A DNA stretch of 44,832 nucleotides from Bacteroidales bacterium (GTDB taxonomy: Bacteria; Bacteroidota; Bacteroidia; Bacteroidales; P3): NCBI GenBank assembly GCA_017448905.1, contig JAFSKP010000155.1, forward strand, positions 1 to 44,832. Direction: 5' to 3'. Both the position numbers and the translations under genes were made by a program. Shown one piece after another: positions 19,324 through 26,408 of the stretch (within the stretch, counting starts at the first letter, position 1; every line of letters begins with the position of its first letter). The notes under the pieces were generated by a model. The model was not told where the DNA came from. It was given only the letters and a program-made list of their open reading frames with translations, and ran no database searches.

Positions 19324-20613
19324 TCAAAAGTTGATAGAAACTCCGAAAGTGTGTACCTTGTCCGCCCCTATGCCTCTACGGAAGGTCGGCAGCAGGTCGT
19401 AGGTCAGCGACAGGGTGGCTTTCGTCAGGGGACCGCCGCCGATACCTACATGTGCACGTAGCTGCCAGGGGTTGAAGACGTCGACCTTCTCGCTGGTGCG
19501 ATGCCAGCGGTTGTCGTCGCCCATGGTGCGTGTCGCCAAGCGGCCGCTGATGTTGTACATCACTGCCATGCCGAAGTCAAGACGTAAAGCGGGCATGCCT
19601 GTCGTTCCGTTCTTCTTGCCGAGGGTGTAGGTGAAGCTGTAGTCCAGACCCAGGTTTTGTGCAAGCAGGTATTGCTGTGGGTTCAAGGCTCCGTAGCTGT
19701 CGTCGAGTACCAGCGCGTCGCCATCCTTCTTCACCGTGTTGAGTAGGCGTCTCCAGTCCCATTCATAGCGCAGGTGGGGGGTGAATGTCAGCCGTTTGGT
19801 GATGTCAACGTTTATCATTTGCATCTGTAGGTTGATGCGGTAGTTCTCGCCGCGGTTGTAGGGTGAGCCCTGCTTGTTGTTCATGTAGAGCGGTATGGGC
19901 GCTGTGATGCCGCCGTTGAAGAATATCCCGTGCGATTCACGTGTCAGGTACCAGCGGTTCTTTACGGCGATGTGCTTTGCCGTGTCGCTTTCATAGACAG
20001 GCCCTTTCGCTTTCTTGTGACGATAGAGGTCGGTCTCGGGACTGACCATGTCAGGACAGTCGAAACTTGCATCTTCCATTTGGCGGATGCTTATGTGTCT
20101 CTCTGCCACAAGACTGTCGAGTTTGAGGCTTGCGTCGGGGGAGATGCCGATGAAGATGCTTCTCGTGGAATGCCATCGCGAGCCGCTGACAGTAGCCCCC
20201 TCCTGTATATCAACGTCGCACTGTCTGTTGTCGAAGGTGAGATTTCCTGTCGTGACGGTGGCATCTTTGCCGATTTCAATGTAATGAGGCATCTTTGCCA
20301 GGACTATCTCCACAACGGTTCTTTTAGGCATGGTGCTGTTTTCAAGCATTGTGAGGGTGTGGCTCTCCATTTTGCATACTTCCGGCTCGTTGTTTTCGTC
20401 GAAGAATGCCGAGCATGGTGTGACGATAGTGATCGATGCCTCTTTGTCCTGTTTGATGTGGACCTGCCAGCCGGCGGTGATGTAGATGCTGTCGATGTCG
20501 GAGGGGATGCTCTGCTTGATGCGGAACTCGTTTTGTGCGTGGAGCTCTGTGACAAAACTGAAGATGATGAGTATTGTGAATACTGCTGCTGCAAGGATGG
20601 TTGACTTTTTCAT
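19324..20613 (-). CDS. Putative outer-membrane protein with GIN-like N-terminal region
   Basis: Predicted exported protein of 429 residues; I cannot name its family. A signal peptide (residues 1-26) ends in HAQ. Residues about 30-190 resemble the head-GIN (DUF2807) beta-solenoid: short alternating strands such as YIEIGKDATVTTGNLTFDN and RSIFIGISPDASLKLDSL. Residues about 220-429 look like an outer-membrane beta-barrel, with alternating aromatic strands (YRINLQMQMINVDITKRL, LTFTPHLRYEWDW) and a final HTFGVSINF ending in Phe, as BAM substrates do. It is the third gene of an ECF sigma/anti-sigma cluster and has its own copy of the ECF promoter (20686-20717). The passenger-barrel arrangement is inference. 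Confidence 0.65.
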   Translation of the reverse strand: MKKSTILAAAVFTILIIFSFVTELHAQNEFRIKQSIPSDIDSIYITAGWQVHIKQDKEASITIVTPCSAFFDENNEPEVCKMESHTLTMLENSTMPKRTVVEIVLAKMPHYIEIGKDATVTTGNLTFDNRQCDVDIQEGATVSGSRWHSTRSIFIGISPDASLKLDSLVAERHISIRQMEDASFDCPDMVSPETDLYRHKKAKGPVYESDTAKHIAVKNRWYLTRESHGIFFNGGITAPIPLYMNNKQGSPYNRGENYRINLQMQMINVDITKRLTFTPHLRYEWDWRRLLNTVKKDGDALVLDDSYGALNPQQYLLAQNLGLDYSFTYTLGKKNGTTGMPALRLDFGMAVMYNISGRLATRTMGDDNRWHRTSEKVDVFNPWQLRAHVGIGGGPLTKATLSLTYDLLPTFRRGIGADKVHTFGVSINF

Positions 20614-20685
20614 TGGTTTATAGAAGTTTTACGTTTGTTTTTTTCTGTTCAGTTTGGTGGCGGGTTTTCGAAGCGCGTTTCTGTC

Positions 20686-20717
20686 TATATGACGGCTGTT
20701 ATGCCGGAATCTTACAC
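20686..20717 (-). promoter_or_regulatory. ECF-type promoter before the outer-membrane protein gene
   Basis: On the minus strand, GTGTAAGA (20710-20717), 15 bases, then CGTCATATA (20686-20694). CGTC is the usual -10 core of ECF sigma factors. The same two boxes with identical spacing precede the sigma gene (21901-21932). It lies between the anti-sigma stop and the next ATG, leaving a leader of about 65 bases. Confidence 0.7.
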
Positions 20718-20722
20718 TGTTT

Positions 20723-21388
20723 TCAGAAATTTATTTTCGCAAGGTCGTAGGTGGCGCTGGTGCCAGTGCTGGTGAATGCCATGAGAGGGGCCTGAGTGTC
20801 GTCGCTTCTGCCGTTGTTGGCAGCCCTGTTGCTCTTGCCTATAAGGCGGTTTGAGGTGCGTTCGTACACCTTGGTCTCATCCATTGTAGCCGTTCGCGTC
20901 TCGGGGTCGTCATTTTGTGCCAACAGGGTTTCCGCCATCTCCTGTTGCGGTATGGTGTCTGCCTCATCAGATTGGACATTGGGACGTGTGGTCTCTTCGG
21001 CAGGAATCTCCGCCAGCAGTCGGTTTTCTCTTGTCGGTCTGGTCGTGGCTGGATGTTGTTTTTCGACATTGGGCTTGCTCTCTGCCGGCAGTTGCCCTTC
21101 TTTCGTGGCTGCCGTGTCGCTTCCGACTTCCGCCACCAAGGCTCCGCCGTCGGAGGGTGCCTGGGGCAGGAGGGCGCGAAGCCCTATACTGACCATCAGC
21201 AGTATGCTTGCGGCGACGCTCAAGGGTACCCAAAGGCTTTTTCGACGCTCGTTGTCCCCTCCACGCGCTTCACTGGAGCTTGTGGCCCATTGGTCTATCA
21301 TGTCGCTGAGGCGCTGCTGGCGCTGCTGGTCTTTTTCGTGCCGCTTGGCGGCTTCGAAGAGCTCTTCTATGCTGCTGTCTGTTTTCAT
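20723..21388 (-). CDS. Probable anti-sigma factor, single-pass membrane protein
   Basis: Protein of 221 residues. A charged cytoplasmic head of about 50 residues (SSIEELFEAAKRHEKDQQRQ) could bind the sigma factor. One membrane helix follows (VPLSVAASILLMVSIGLRAL, about residues 53-72), then a low-complexity Thr/Glu/Pro/Asn-rich periplasmic part. No zinc-binding anti-sigma motif (HxxxCxxC) and no FecR domain are visible, so the call rests on position and topology. Its ATG overlaps the sigma stop by four bases (ATGA), a typical coupled sigma/anti-sigma pair. The last residues DLAKINF end in Phe but no barrel is present. Confidence 0.7.
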   Translation of the reverse strand: MKTDSSIEELFEAAKRHEKDQQRQQRLSDMIDQWATSSSEARGGDNERRKSLWVPLSVAASILLMVSIGLRALLPQAPSDGGALVAEVGSDTAATKEGQLPAESKPNVEKQHPATTRPTRENRLLAEIPAEETTRPNVQSDEADTIPQQEMAETLLAQNDDPETRTATMDETKVYERTSNRLIGKSNRAANNGRSDDTQAPLMAFTSTGTSATYDLAKINF

Positions 21389-21882
21389 GGCTCGTTTTTT
21401 TTCAGTTTGTCACGTAGGGTTTGTAATGCTCGTGAGAGGGTGGTGTAGACGTTGGCGCTGCTCATGTTGAGGCTTTTCTCTATCTGGGTGACCTCTCTCT
21501 CCTCGAGGTATCGCATTCTTACTACTGTTCGTTGTTTTTCGGGCAGGTCGTCGAGCATGTTGTGCAGCATGGCGCTTCGCCGCTCCACCAGCTCTACCTC
21601 CTCCGCCACCTGGTCGTCGGTGGGTATATCCTGCATGTCGTCGATGTTGCTGCTCTTTCTCCGCTGCCGTATCGTGTCTATGCAGCGTGTGCGAGTGGAC
21701 TGCATGACGTACGACCGCAGGTTCACCACTTTGTCCAGCTTCTCGCGCTGTTCCCACAGGTGCACGAACACCTCCTGTACGGCATCCTCGGCATCGGCAA
21801 CGTCGCCGAGCATTCGCTCGGCGAGCAGCTGCATGTGGCTCTGCAAGGGGAGGATGTTTTTTTTGAAACTGTCGGTGGTCAT
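21385..21882 (-). CDS. ECF RNA polymerase sigma factor (sigma-70 family)
   Basis: Sigma factor of 165 residues with region 2 (DAEDAVQEVFVHLWEQREKL) and region 4 (LPEKQRTVVRMRYLEEREVTQ plus a helix-turn-helix through NVYTTLSRALQTLRDKL). There is no region 1 or 3, so it is an extracytoplasmic-function type. A GTGTAAGA-N15-CGTCATATA promoter ends 18 bases before its ATG, consistent with autoregulation and a very short leader. It is first in the operon sigma, anti-sigma, outer-membrane protein. Confidence 0.92.
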   Translation of the reverse strand: MTTDSFKKNILPLQSHMQLLAERMLGDVADAEDAVQEVFVHLWEQREKLDKVVNLRSYVMQSTRTRCIDTIRQRRKSSNIDDMQDIPTDDQVAEEVELVERRSAMLHNMLDDLPEKQRTVVRMRYLEEREVTQIEKSLNMSSANVYTTLSRALQTLRDKLKKNEP

Positions 21883-21900
21883 TTTTTTGGTCGTTGCATA

Positions 21901-21932
21901 TATATGACGTAATAATGCCGTTTTTCTTACAC
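21901..21932 (-). promoter_or_regulatory. Autoregulatory ECF-type promoter of the sigma operon
   Basis: On the minus strand, GTGTAAGA (21925-21932), 15 bases including CGGCAT, then CGTCATATA (21901-21909). It matches the copy at 20686-20717 in both boxes, in spacing, and in an internal CGGCAT shifted by one base. The sigma ATG is at 21880-21882. Confidence 0.72.
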
Positions 21933-21980
21933 TCTTTTTTCAAAAAAAATGTTTTTCGCTACAGCTACAGTAAGCAAATC

Positions 21981-22075
21981 AAAAAAATAAGTTGTGATAA
22001 TAATTACGGTTATCTTGCTGATAATAAGCGGGGATATATACTTTAAACTGTAAACTTTAATCTTTAAACTTTACT
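21981..22075 (+). repeat. Dispersed ~95-bp repeat, copy A
   Basis: By hand alignment, about 77 of 95 positions match copy B (25234-25328) with no gaps. It begins AAAAAAATAAGTTGTGA and ends with a CTTTAAA-type micro-repeat (CTTTAAACTTTAC). It lies in the divergent region between the sigma operon and the Wza-like gene, and its last bases offer TTTA as the -33 element of the latter's promoter. Confidence 0.8.
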
Positions 22076-22099
22076 AATGGATTATTCTTTGTATTTTTG
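22070..22099 (+). promoter_or_regulatory. Promoter of the Wza-like gene
   Basis: The -7 box TATTTTTG at 22092-22099 is an exact TAnnTTTG. TTTA at 22070-22073, the end of the dispersed repeat, is an 18-base-spaced near match to the -33 TTTG. The start codon lies 47 bases downstream of the -7 box. Confidence 0.65.
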
Positions 22100-22146
22100 C
22101 ACAACTGAAGAATTTGTTTTTTGTCTTATATACTATTGTTTTGCAG

Positions 22147-22983
22147 ATGATTGTTCGTAATGTCAAGATATTTGTGCTGTCAATGGTGTCTGTCCTATTG
22201 TTAGCTGCGTGCCATACCCGCGAGGTGGCATACGTCAGCGACGCCACACGCGACAGCGTGCAGAAAATATATAGTACCTACACGGCTACAATATTGCCGG
22301 GCGACGAGCTATATATCCATGTGGCAAGTCAAACTCCAGAGAGCGTTATCCCATTCAATCAGGAATCGCATTCATACGGTATATCTCTTTCTGGCCAGAA
22401 AACGACGGGAGGCTCTCAGAGACCCACCTATGTCAACGTGGCGGCTACGGGATACAATGTGTCGGAGAATGGCACAATTCTGTTTCCGGTTCTCGGCTAC
22501 GTCAGCGTGGCGGGTATGACTCACGACAGCCTGTGCCATCACCTCGAGAATCGTCTGCGTGACGAGGGCTATGTCATCGACCCGCAGGTGACGATGCGCC
22601 TTCGCAACTTCCGTGTCACCGTTGTCGGAGAGGTCAAGCGTCCCCAGCAGATACATGCCGATGGCACTCGACTGACCATTTTCGAGGCTTTGGCTATCTG
22701 TGGCGACATCACCGATTATGGTCTCCGCACCAATATTACCGTTGTCCGCCAGGATGGTGGCTCGTATGAGGTGGGCGAGTTGGACCTCACCAAGCAGGAG
22801 TCGCTCAACTCTCCTTACTACTATCTGCACAATAATGATATAGTCTATGTCGAACCCAGCCGACGCCGCAAGGTCGATTCGGACCGTAATGAGCAATTAC
22901 CGAAATACATCAGCACTGCTGTAAGCATTGTCAGCATCCTCCGCACCAATATGAACACGGCACGTGCGCTGCGGCGGAACTGA
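22147..22983 (+). CDS. Polysaccharide export lipoprotein, Wza/BexD-like
   Basis: Outer-membrane polysaccharide export (Poly_export/SLBB) protein, 278 residues from the ATG at 22147. The signal peptide ends in LLLAAC, a lipobox whose Cys would be lipidated. The export domain starts TILPGDELYIHV. ATGYNVSENGTILFPVLGYV and VTVVGEVKRPQQIHADG are the typical Poly_export and SLBB blocks, and YVEPSRRR lies near the end. The longer frame starting with TTG at 22114 is less likely because the lipoprotein signal fits the ATG. The usual partner, a Wzc-type tyrosine kinase, is absent here. Confidence 0.9.
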   Translation: MIVRNVKIFVLSMVSVLLLAACHTREVAYVSDATRDSVQKIYSTYTATILPGDELYIHVASQTPESVIPFNQESHSYGISLSGQKTTGGSQRPTYVNVAATGYNVSENGTILFPVLGYVSVAGMTHDSLCHHLENRLRDEGYVIDPQVTMRLRNFRVTVVGEVKRPQQIHADGTRLTIFEALAICGDITDYGLRTNITVVRQDGGSYEVGELDLTKQESLNSPYYYLHNNDIVYVEPSRRRKVDSDRNEQLPKYISTAVSIVSILRTNMNTARALRRN

Positions 22984-22990
22984 GGCGGGG

Positions 22991-24241
22991 TCAGATGCTG
23001 TTTCCTGCTGCGAACCCTGTGGTGAAAGCCAGCTGTAGGTTGTAGCCTCCTGTGTCGGCATCAAGGTCGAGGACTTCGCCCACGAGGTAGAGTCCACTGA
23101 CTATCTTTGATTCCATGCTCTTGGGGTTCACCTCTTTGAGGCTCACGCCACCCTGGGTTATGATGGCTTCTTCGAAGGTGCCGGTTCCTGTCAGCGTGAA
23201 GGTGAAGTCTTTCAGAAACGACAGCAGTCGCTTGCGTTCGGCACCGTTAATCTGGTTCAGCCGTTTGTAGTATTCTATATGCAGGTTCTGCAACGCAAGT
23301 GGTATCATTTCGGCAGGAAGCCATAGGCGGAGTGCGTCGTGGAATAGTCGGCTGCCGTTGTTGTTGAGGTCGTTGATGAGGCGTTTGTCGAGGCTCTCGG
23401 TATCGATGGCGGGTTTGAGGTCAAGGTGAGCTGTCAGCTGTTGCCCGTCGTGGAGCGGCCCTGTTGCCGTGCGGCTTGCCGACAGGACGATGGGGCCGTC
23501 GATGCCCTCTTCGGTGAAGGTCATTTCGCCGAAGTGTTCGCTGAGCTTCTTGCCGTCCATTTGGGTTATGGTCAGTTTTACGTTCTTCAGCGCGAAGTTC
23601 ACCAACTCATGAGGTATCTTCATGTCGCTCTTCAGGCATACCAGTGCCGGCCTTCGGGGCGAGACGCTGTGCCCCACCGCCTCGGCTATTCTGTAGCCGT
23701 CGCCCGTCGAGCCTGTCAGCGGATAGCTCATTCCGCCGGTGGCTATGACTGCCTTGTCGGCATGTAGACTGGTGCCGTCGGCCAGGCTGACTCCACGAAC
23801 GCCACTTGTCGTGCCGCTGGAATCTATTATCAGTTCCGCCACGCGGCATCCCCTGCGTATCTCCACGTTGGGCATCCGCTCCAGTTCGGTGATGAGTGCC
23901 AGGAATATGTCGAGCGACTTGCCGCTCTTGGGATAGACACGGTTGCCGCGTTCCACAACCAAAGGTACGCCGAGTTCTTCCATCAGCCCCATGAGCTGTG
24001 TGTTGAAGAATTGCGAGAAGGAGTTATGCATGAAGCGCGCGTCCTGTCCCACGTGGGTCAGGAAATCCTTCATGGGTGCTGTATTTGTGAGGTTGCAGCG
24101 TCCATTGCCGGTGATGCGCAGCTTCAAGCCTGGCTGCTGCATCTTCTCTAACAGCAGCACCTGTTTGCCGCGCCTCGCGGCAGTCAGTGCCGCCATCATA
24201 CCCGAGGCACCTCCACCTACAATAATCACATCATACATCAT
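22991..24241 (-). CDS. HI0933/BaiN-family NAD(P)/FAD-dependent oxidoreductase
   Basis: Flavoprotein of 416 residues in the HI0933-like family; the physiological substrate is generally unknown. The N-terminal dinucleotide motif is VIIVGGGASGMMAALTAARRG. LKLRITGNGRCNLTN is the family signature, the middle has VIATGGMSYPLTGSTGDGY, and the C-terminus has ITQGGVSLKEVNPKSMESK and the FAD site GEVLDLDADTGGYNLQ. Its first Met codons (ATGATGTATGATG) lie in a micro-repeat that also holds the stop of the upstream universal stress gene. The exact start among three nearby ATGs is therefore uncertain. It converges on the Wza-like gene. Confidence 0.92.
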   Translation of the reverse strand: MMYDVIIVGGGASGMMAALTAARRGKQVLLLEKMQQPGLKLRITGNGRCNLTNTAPMKDFLTHVGQDARFMHNSFSQFFNTQLMGLMEELGVPLVVERGNRVYPKSGKSLDIFLALITELERMPNVEIRRGCRVAELIIDSSGTTSGVRGVSLADGTSLHADKAVIATGGMSYPLTGSTGDGYRIAEAVGHSVSPRRPALVCLKSDMKIPHELVNFALKNVKLTITQMDGKKLSEHFGEMTFTEEGIDGPIVLSASRTATGPLHDGQQLTAHLDLKPAIDTESLDKRLINDLNNNGSRLFHDALRLWLPAEMIPLALQNLHIEYYKRLNQINGAERKRLLSFLKDFTFTLTGTGTFEEAIITQGGVSLKEVNPKSMESKIVSGLYLVGEVLDLDADTGGYNLQLAFTTGFAAGNSI

Positions 24242-24257
24242 ACGTCTTACGTCTTAC
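24231..24257 (-). repeat. Micro-repeat tract, ATACGTCTTACG type
   Basis: Tandem CATACAT/CATACGT and CTTACGTCTTAC units. On the minus strand it contains the stop of the universal stress gene and the first ATGs of the HI0933-like gene. Confidence 0.7.
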
Positions 24258-25087
24258 CTGGCTATGTCGCCGATGTCTTCGGGGTGGATGCAGAGTACCG
24301 GGATCTGCGAGTTGTGGACAATCTGCTGGGCGTTGGTGCCGAGGAAAAGGCGTGCGATGAGACGGTCCTGCTCGGTGTTGATTACCACCAGGTCTGCGTC
24401 GATGTTTGCTGCGTAGTCGAGTACGGTCTTTGAATAGTTTTCGTATTTCCGTCCGCAACTGTTATACTCGATGCCCTCCTTGGCGAAATACTCTTCCACC
24501 TGCTTGAGGTAGGTTCGCAGGGTCATGGCATCCTCGGCGGTCTCGAGCAGCCCGAGGATGTATACTTTCGAACCGAAGATGCGTGCCATTTGGGCTGCGG
24601 GACCTACCTTCTGGCGCGAGTTGGCGTTGACGCGGATGGGTACCACAATACGGTCCAGCTTCTTGTGGAAGTTGTAGCCTTCGCGGATGGTGAGGGTGGG
24701 GCAGGGGGCTTCCTGCACGATACGTACCGCCGTGCTGCCCATCCAGTATTTTTCGAACCCCGAGGCTCCGTTGGTGCCGATCACTATCATCGGCGCGTCT
24801 TCACTGCGTGCCTCCTCGGCGATGCAGTCGGCTACCTTGCCGCTCAGAATGCTCCACCCGATGGTGCCGTGTTTCATGCTTGGTTGATGTTTTTCACAGA
24901 GTTGCGCCAGTTTCTCCTCGGCCAGGTGTGCTGTCAACTCCATCTGGTCGCTGCTGAGCAGTTTTTTCTCTTTTTTGACCCAGAGGAGTTTGATGCCGGT
25001 TTTGAGCTGGTTTGCGATGTCAACGGCGATCTCAAGGGCTACGTATGAGCCTTTTGAAAAGTCAGTGCCAACAATTACAGATTTCAT
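24254..25087 (-). CDS. Tandem universal stress protein (UspA family)
   Basis: Two UspA domains in one 277-residue chain. Domain 1 (residues 1-137) starts MKSVIVGTDFSKGSYVALEIA and has the ATP-type loop GTNGASGFEKYWMGSTAVRIV followed by CPTLTI. Domain 2 (residues 146-277) starts KLDRIVVPIRVNANSRQ and ends with NAQQIVHNSQIPVLCIHPE; its nucleotide loop is degenerate. Such proteins respond to stress or energy status; a specific role cannot be given. It is first in a two-gene minus-strand unit with the HI0933-like gene, 12 bases between them. Confidence 0.9.
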   Translation of the reverse strand: MKSVIVGTDFSKGSYVALEIAVDIANQLKTGIKLLWVKKEKKLLSSDQMELTAHLAEEKLAQLCEKHQPSMKHGTIGWSILSGKVADCIAEEARSEDAPMIVIGTNGASGFEKYWMGSTAVRIVQEAPCPTLTIREGYNFHKKLDRIVVPIRVNANSRQKVGPAAQMARIFGSKVYILGLLETAEDAMTLRTYLKQVEEYFAKEGIEYNSCGRKYENYSKTVLDYAANIDADLVVINTEQDRLIARLFLGTNAQQIVHNSQIPVLCIHPEDIGDIAR

Positions 25088-25233
25088 TCTCGATGGTTAA
25101 TATTTGAAGAAACAACGCATACAAGAAGAAAATATTGTATTTGTCGAAAAAAAGATAAAAAAAACTGGCGTGGCCGGTTTTTGGCTGCAATAAAAGTTGT
25201 TTTTCCACGTTTCTGAACTGTTTGGTAACGTTT

Positions 25234-25328
25234 AAAAAAATAAGTTGTGACAACAATTATAGTTACTTTACTGATAATGAGCGAGAGAAAAATCTTTAAG
25301 CTGTAAACCTTGATCTTTAAACTTTACT
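25234..25328 (+). repeat. Dispersed ~95-bp repeat, copy B
   Basis: Partner of copy A (21981-22075). The first 17 bases are identical, the middle 43 are about 65% identical, and the last 35 differ at three positions. It again lies in a divergent region, between the universal stress gene and ruvB, 43 bases before the ruvB ATG. No exact TAnnTTTG box follows, so the ruvB promoter is not assigned. Confidence 0.8.
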
Positions 25329-25370
25329 TATTCTCTTTTTCCTGATTAAGCATTTCCCCGATAACAGACG

Positions 25371-26396
25371 ATGAACGACAATTTAGACCCCACGGGCAAC
25401 AGCCAGAGTGCACGAGAGCGTGAAGTGGAGCGTGCCTTACGCCCGAAGGCTTTCGACAACTTCGCAGGTCAGCAGCAGGTGCTCGACAACCTGCGTGTAT
25501 ACGTACAGGCTGCCAAGTCGCGAGGCGAGTCGCTTGACCATGTCCTTCTGCACGGTCCTCCAGGACTGGGCAAAACCACCCTTTCTCACATTATCGCCAA
25601 TGAACTGGGTGTCAACATGAAGATGACCTCTGGCCCTGTCCTTGACAAGCCCGGCGACCTTGCAGGTCTGCTGACTTCCTTAGGACAGAACGATGTTCTT
25701 TTTATCGACGAAATCCACCGTCTCTCGCCGATCGTAGAGGAGTACCTCTATTCCGCTATGGAGGACTACCGTATCGATATCATGATTGAGTCCGGCCCTG
25801 CCGCCCGCAGCGTGCAGCTCAACCTTAAGCCATTCACACTCGTCGGCGCCACCACGCGTTCGGGTATGCTTACCGCCCCCTTGCGTGCACGTTTTGGCAT
25901 CACCTGCCGTCTGCAGTACTACGATGCCCAGACGCTCACTCATATCGTGACGCGTTCCGCATCGTTGCTCAATGTCAAGATTACCAGCGAGTCGGCACTC
26001 GAAATCGCACGTCGCAGTCGTGGCACTCCACGTATTGCCAACCTGCTGCTTCGTCGAGTGCGCGACTTTGCACAGGTCAAAGGCGACGGCACCATCACCC
26101 TCGACATTGCGCGCTATGCCCTGCAGGCTCTCAATGTGGACCGTAACGGCCTTGACGAGATGGACATCCGCATCCTGTCGACCATCATCGACAAGTTCAA
26201 GGGCGGTCCAGTCGGTCTCACAACCATTGCTACCGCAGTGGGTGAGGATGCCGGCACCATCGAGGAGGTCTACGAGCCTTACCTCATCCAGGAAGGCTAT
26301 ATCATGCGTACCCCCCGCGGCCGCGAAGTGACCCCGCTTGCCTACCAGCACCTCGGAAAAATCCGGACATCCGGTCCTCAAAGCGAACTGTTTTAA
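25371..26396 (+). CDS. ruvB: Holliday junction branch migration helicase RuvB
   Basis: AAA+ motor of the RuvAB complex in recombination and repair, 341 residues. [17 protein letters not shown] is the entry motif. Walker A is [12 protein letters not shown], Walker B is LFIDEIHRL, and sensor residues lie in [20 protein letters not shown]. The winged-helix end has [16 protein letters not shown] and [14 protein letters not shown]. The length and the ATG start are normal. hutI follows after 12 bases and is probably cotranscribed. Confidence 0.97.
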   Translation: MNDNLDPTGNSQSAREREVERALRPKAFDNFAGQQQVLDNLRVYVQAAKSRGESLDHVLLHGPPGLGKTTLSHIIANELGVNMKMTSGPVLDKPGDLAGLLTSLGQNDVLFIDEIHRLSPIVEEYLYSAMEDYRIDIMIESGPAARSVQLNLKPFTLVGATTRSGMLTAPLRARFGITCRLQYYDAQTLTHIVTRSASLLNVKITSESALEIARRSRGTPRIANLLLRRVRDFAQVKGDGTITLDIARYALQALNVDRNGLDEMDIRILSTIIDKFKGGPVGLTTIATAVGEDAGTIEEVYEPYLIQEGYIMRTPRGREVTPLAYQHLGKIRTSGPQSELF

Positions 26397-26408
26397 AATA
26401 GAATAAAT

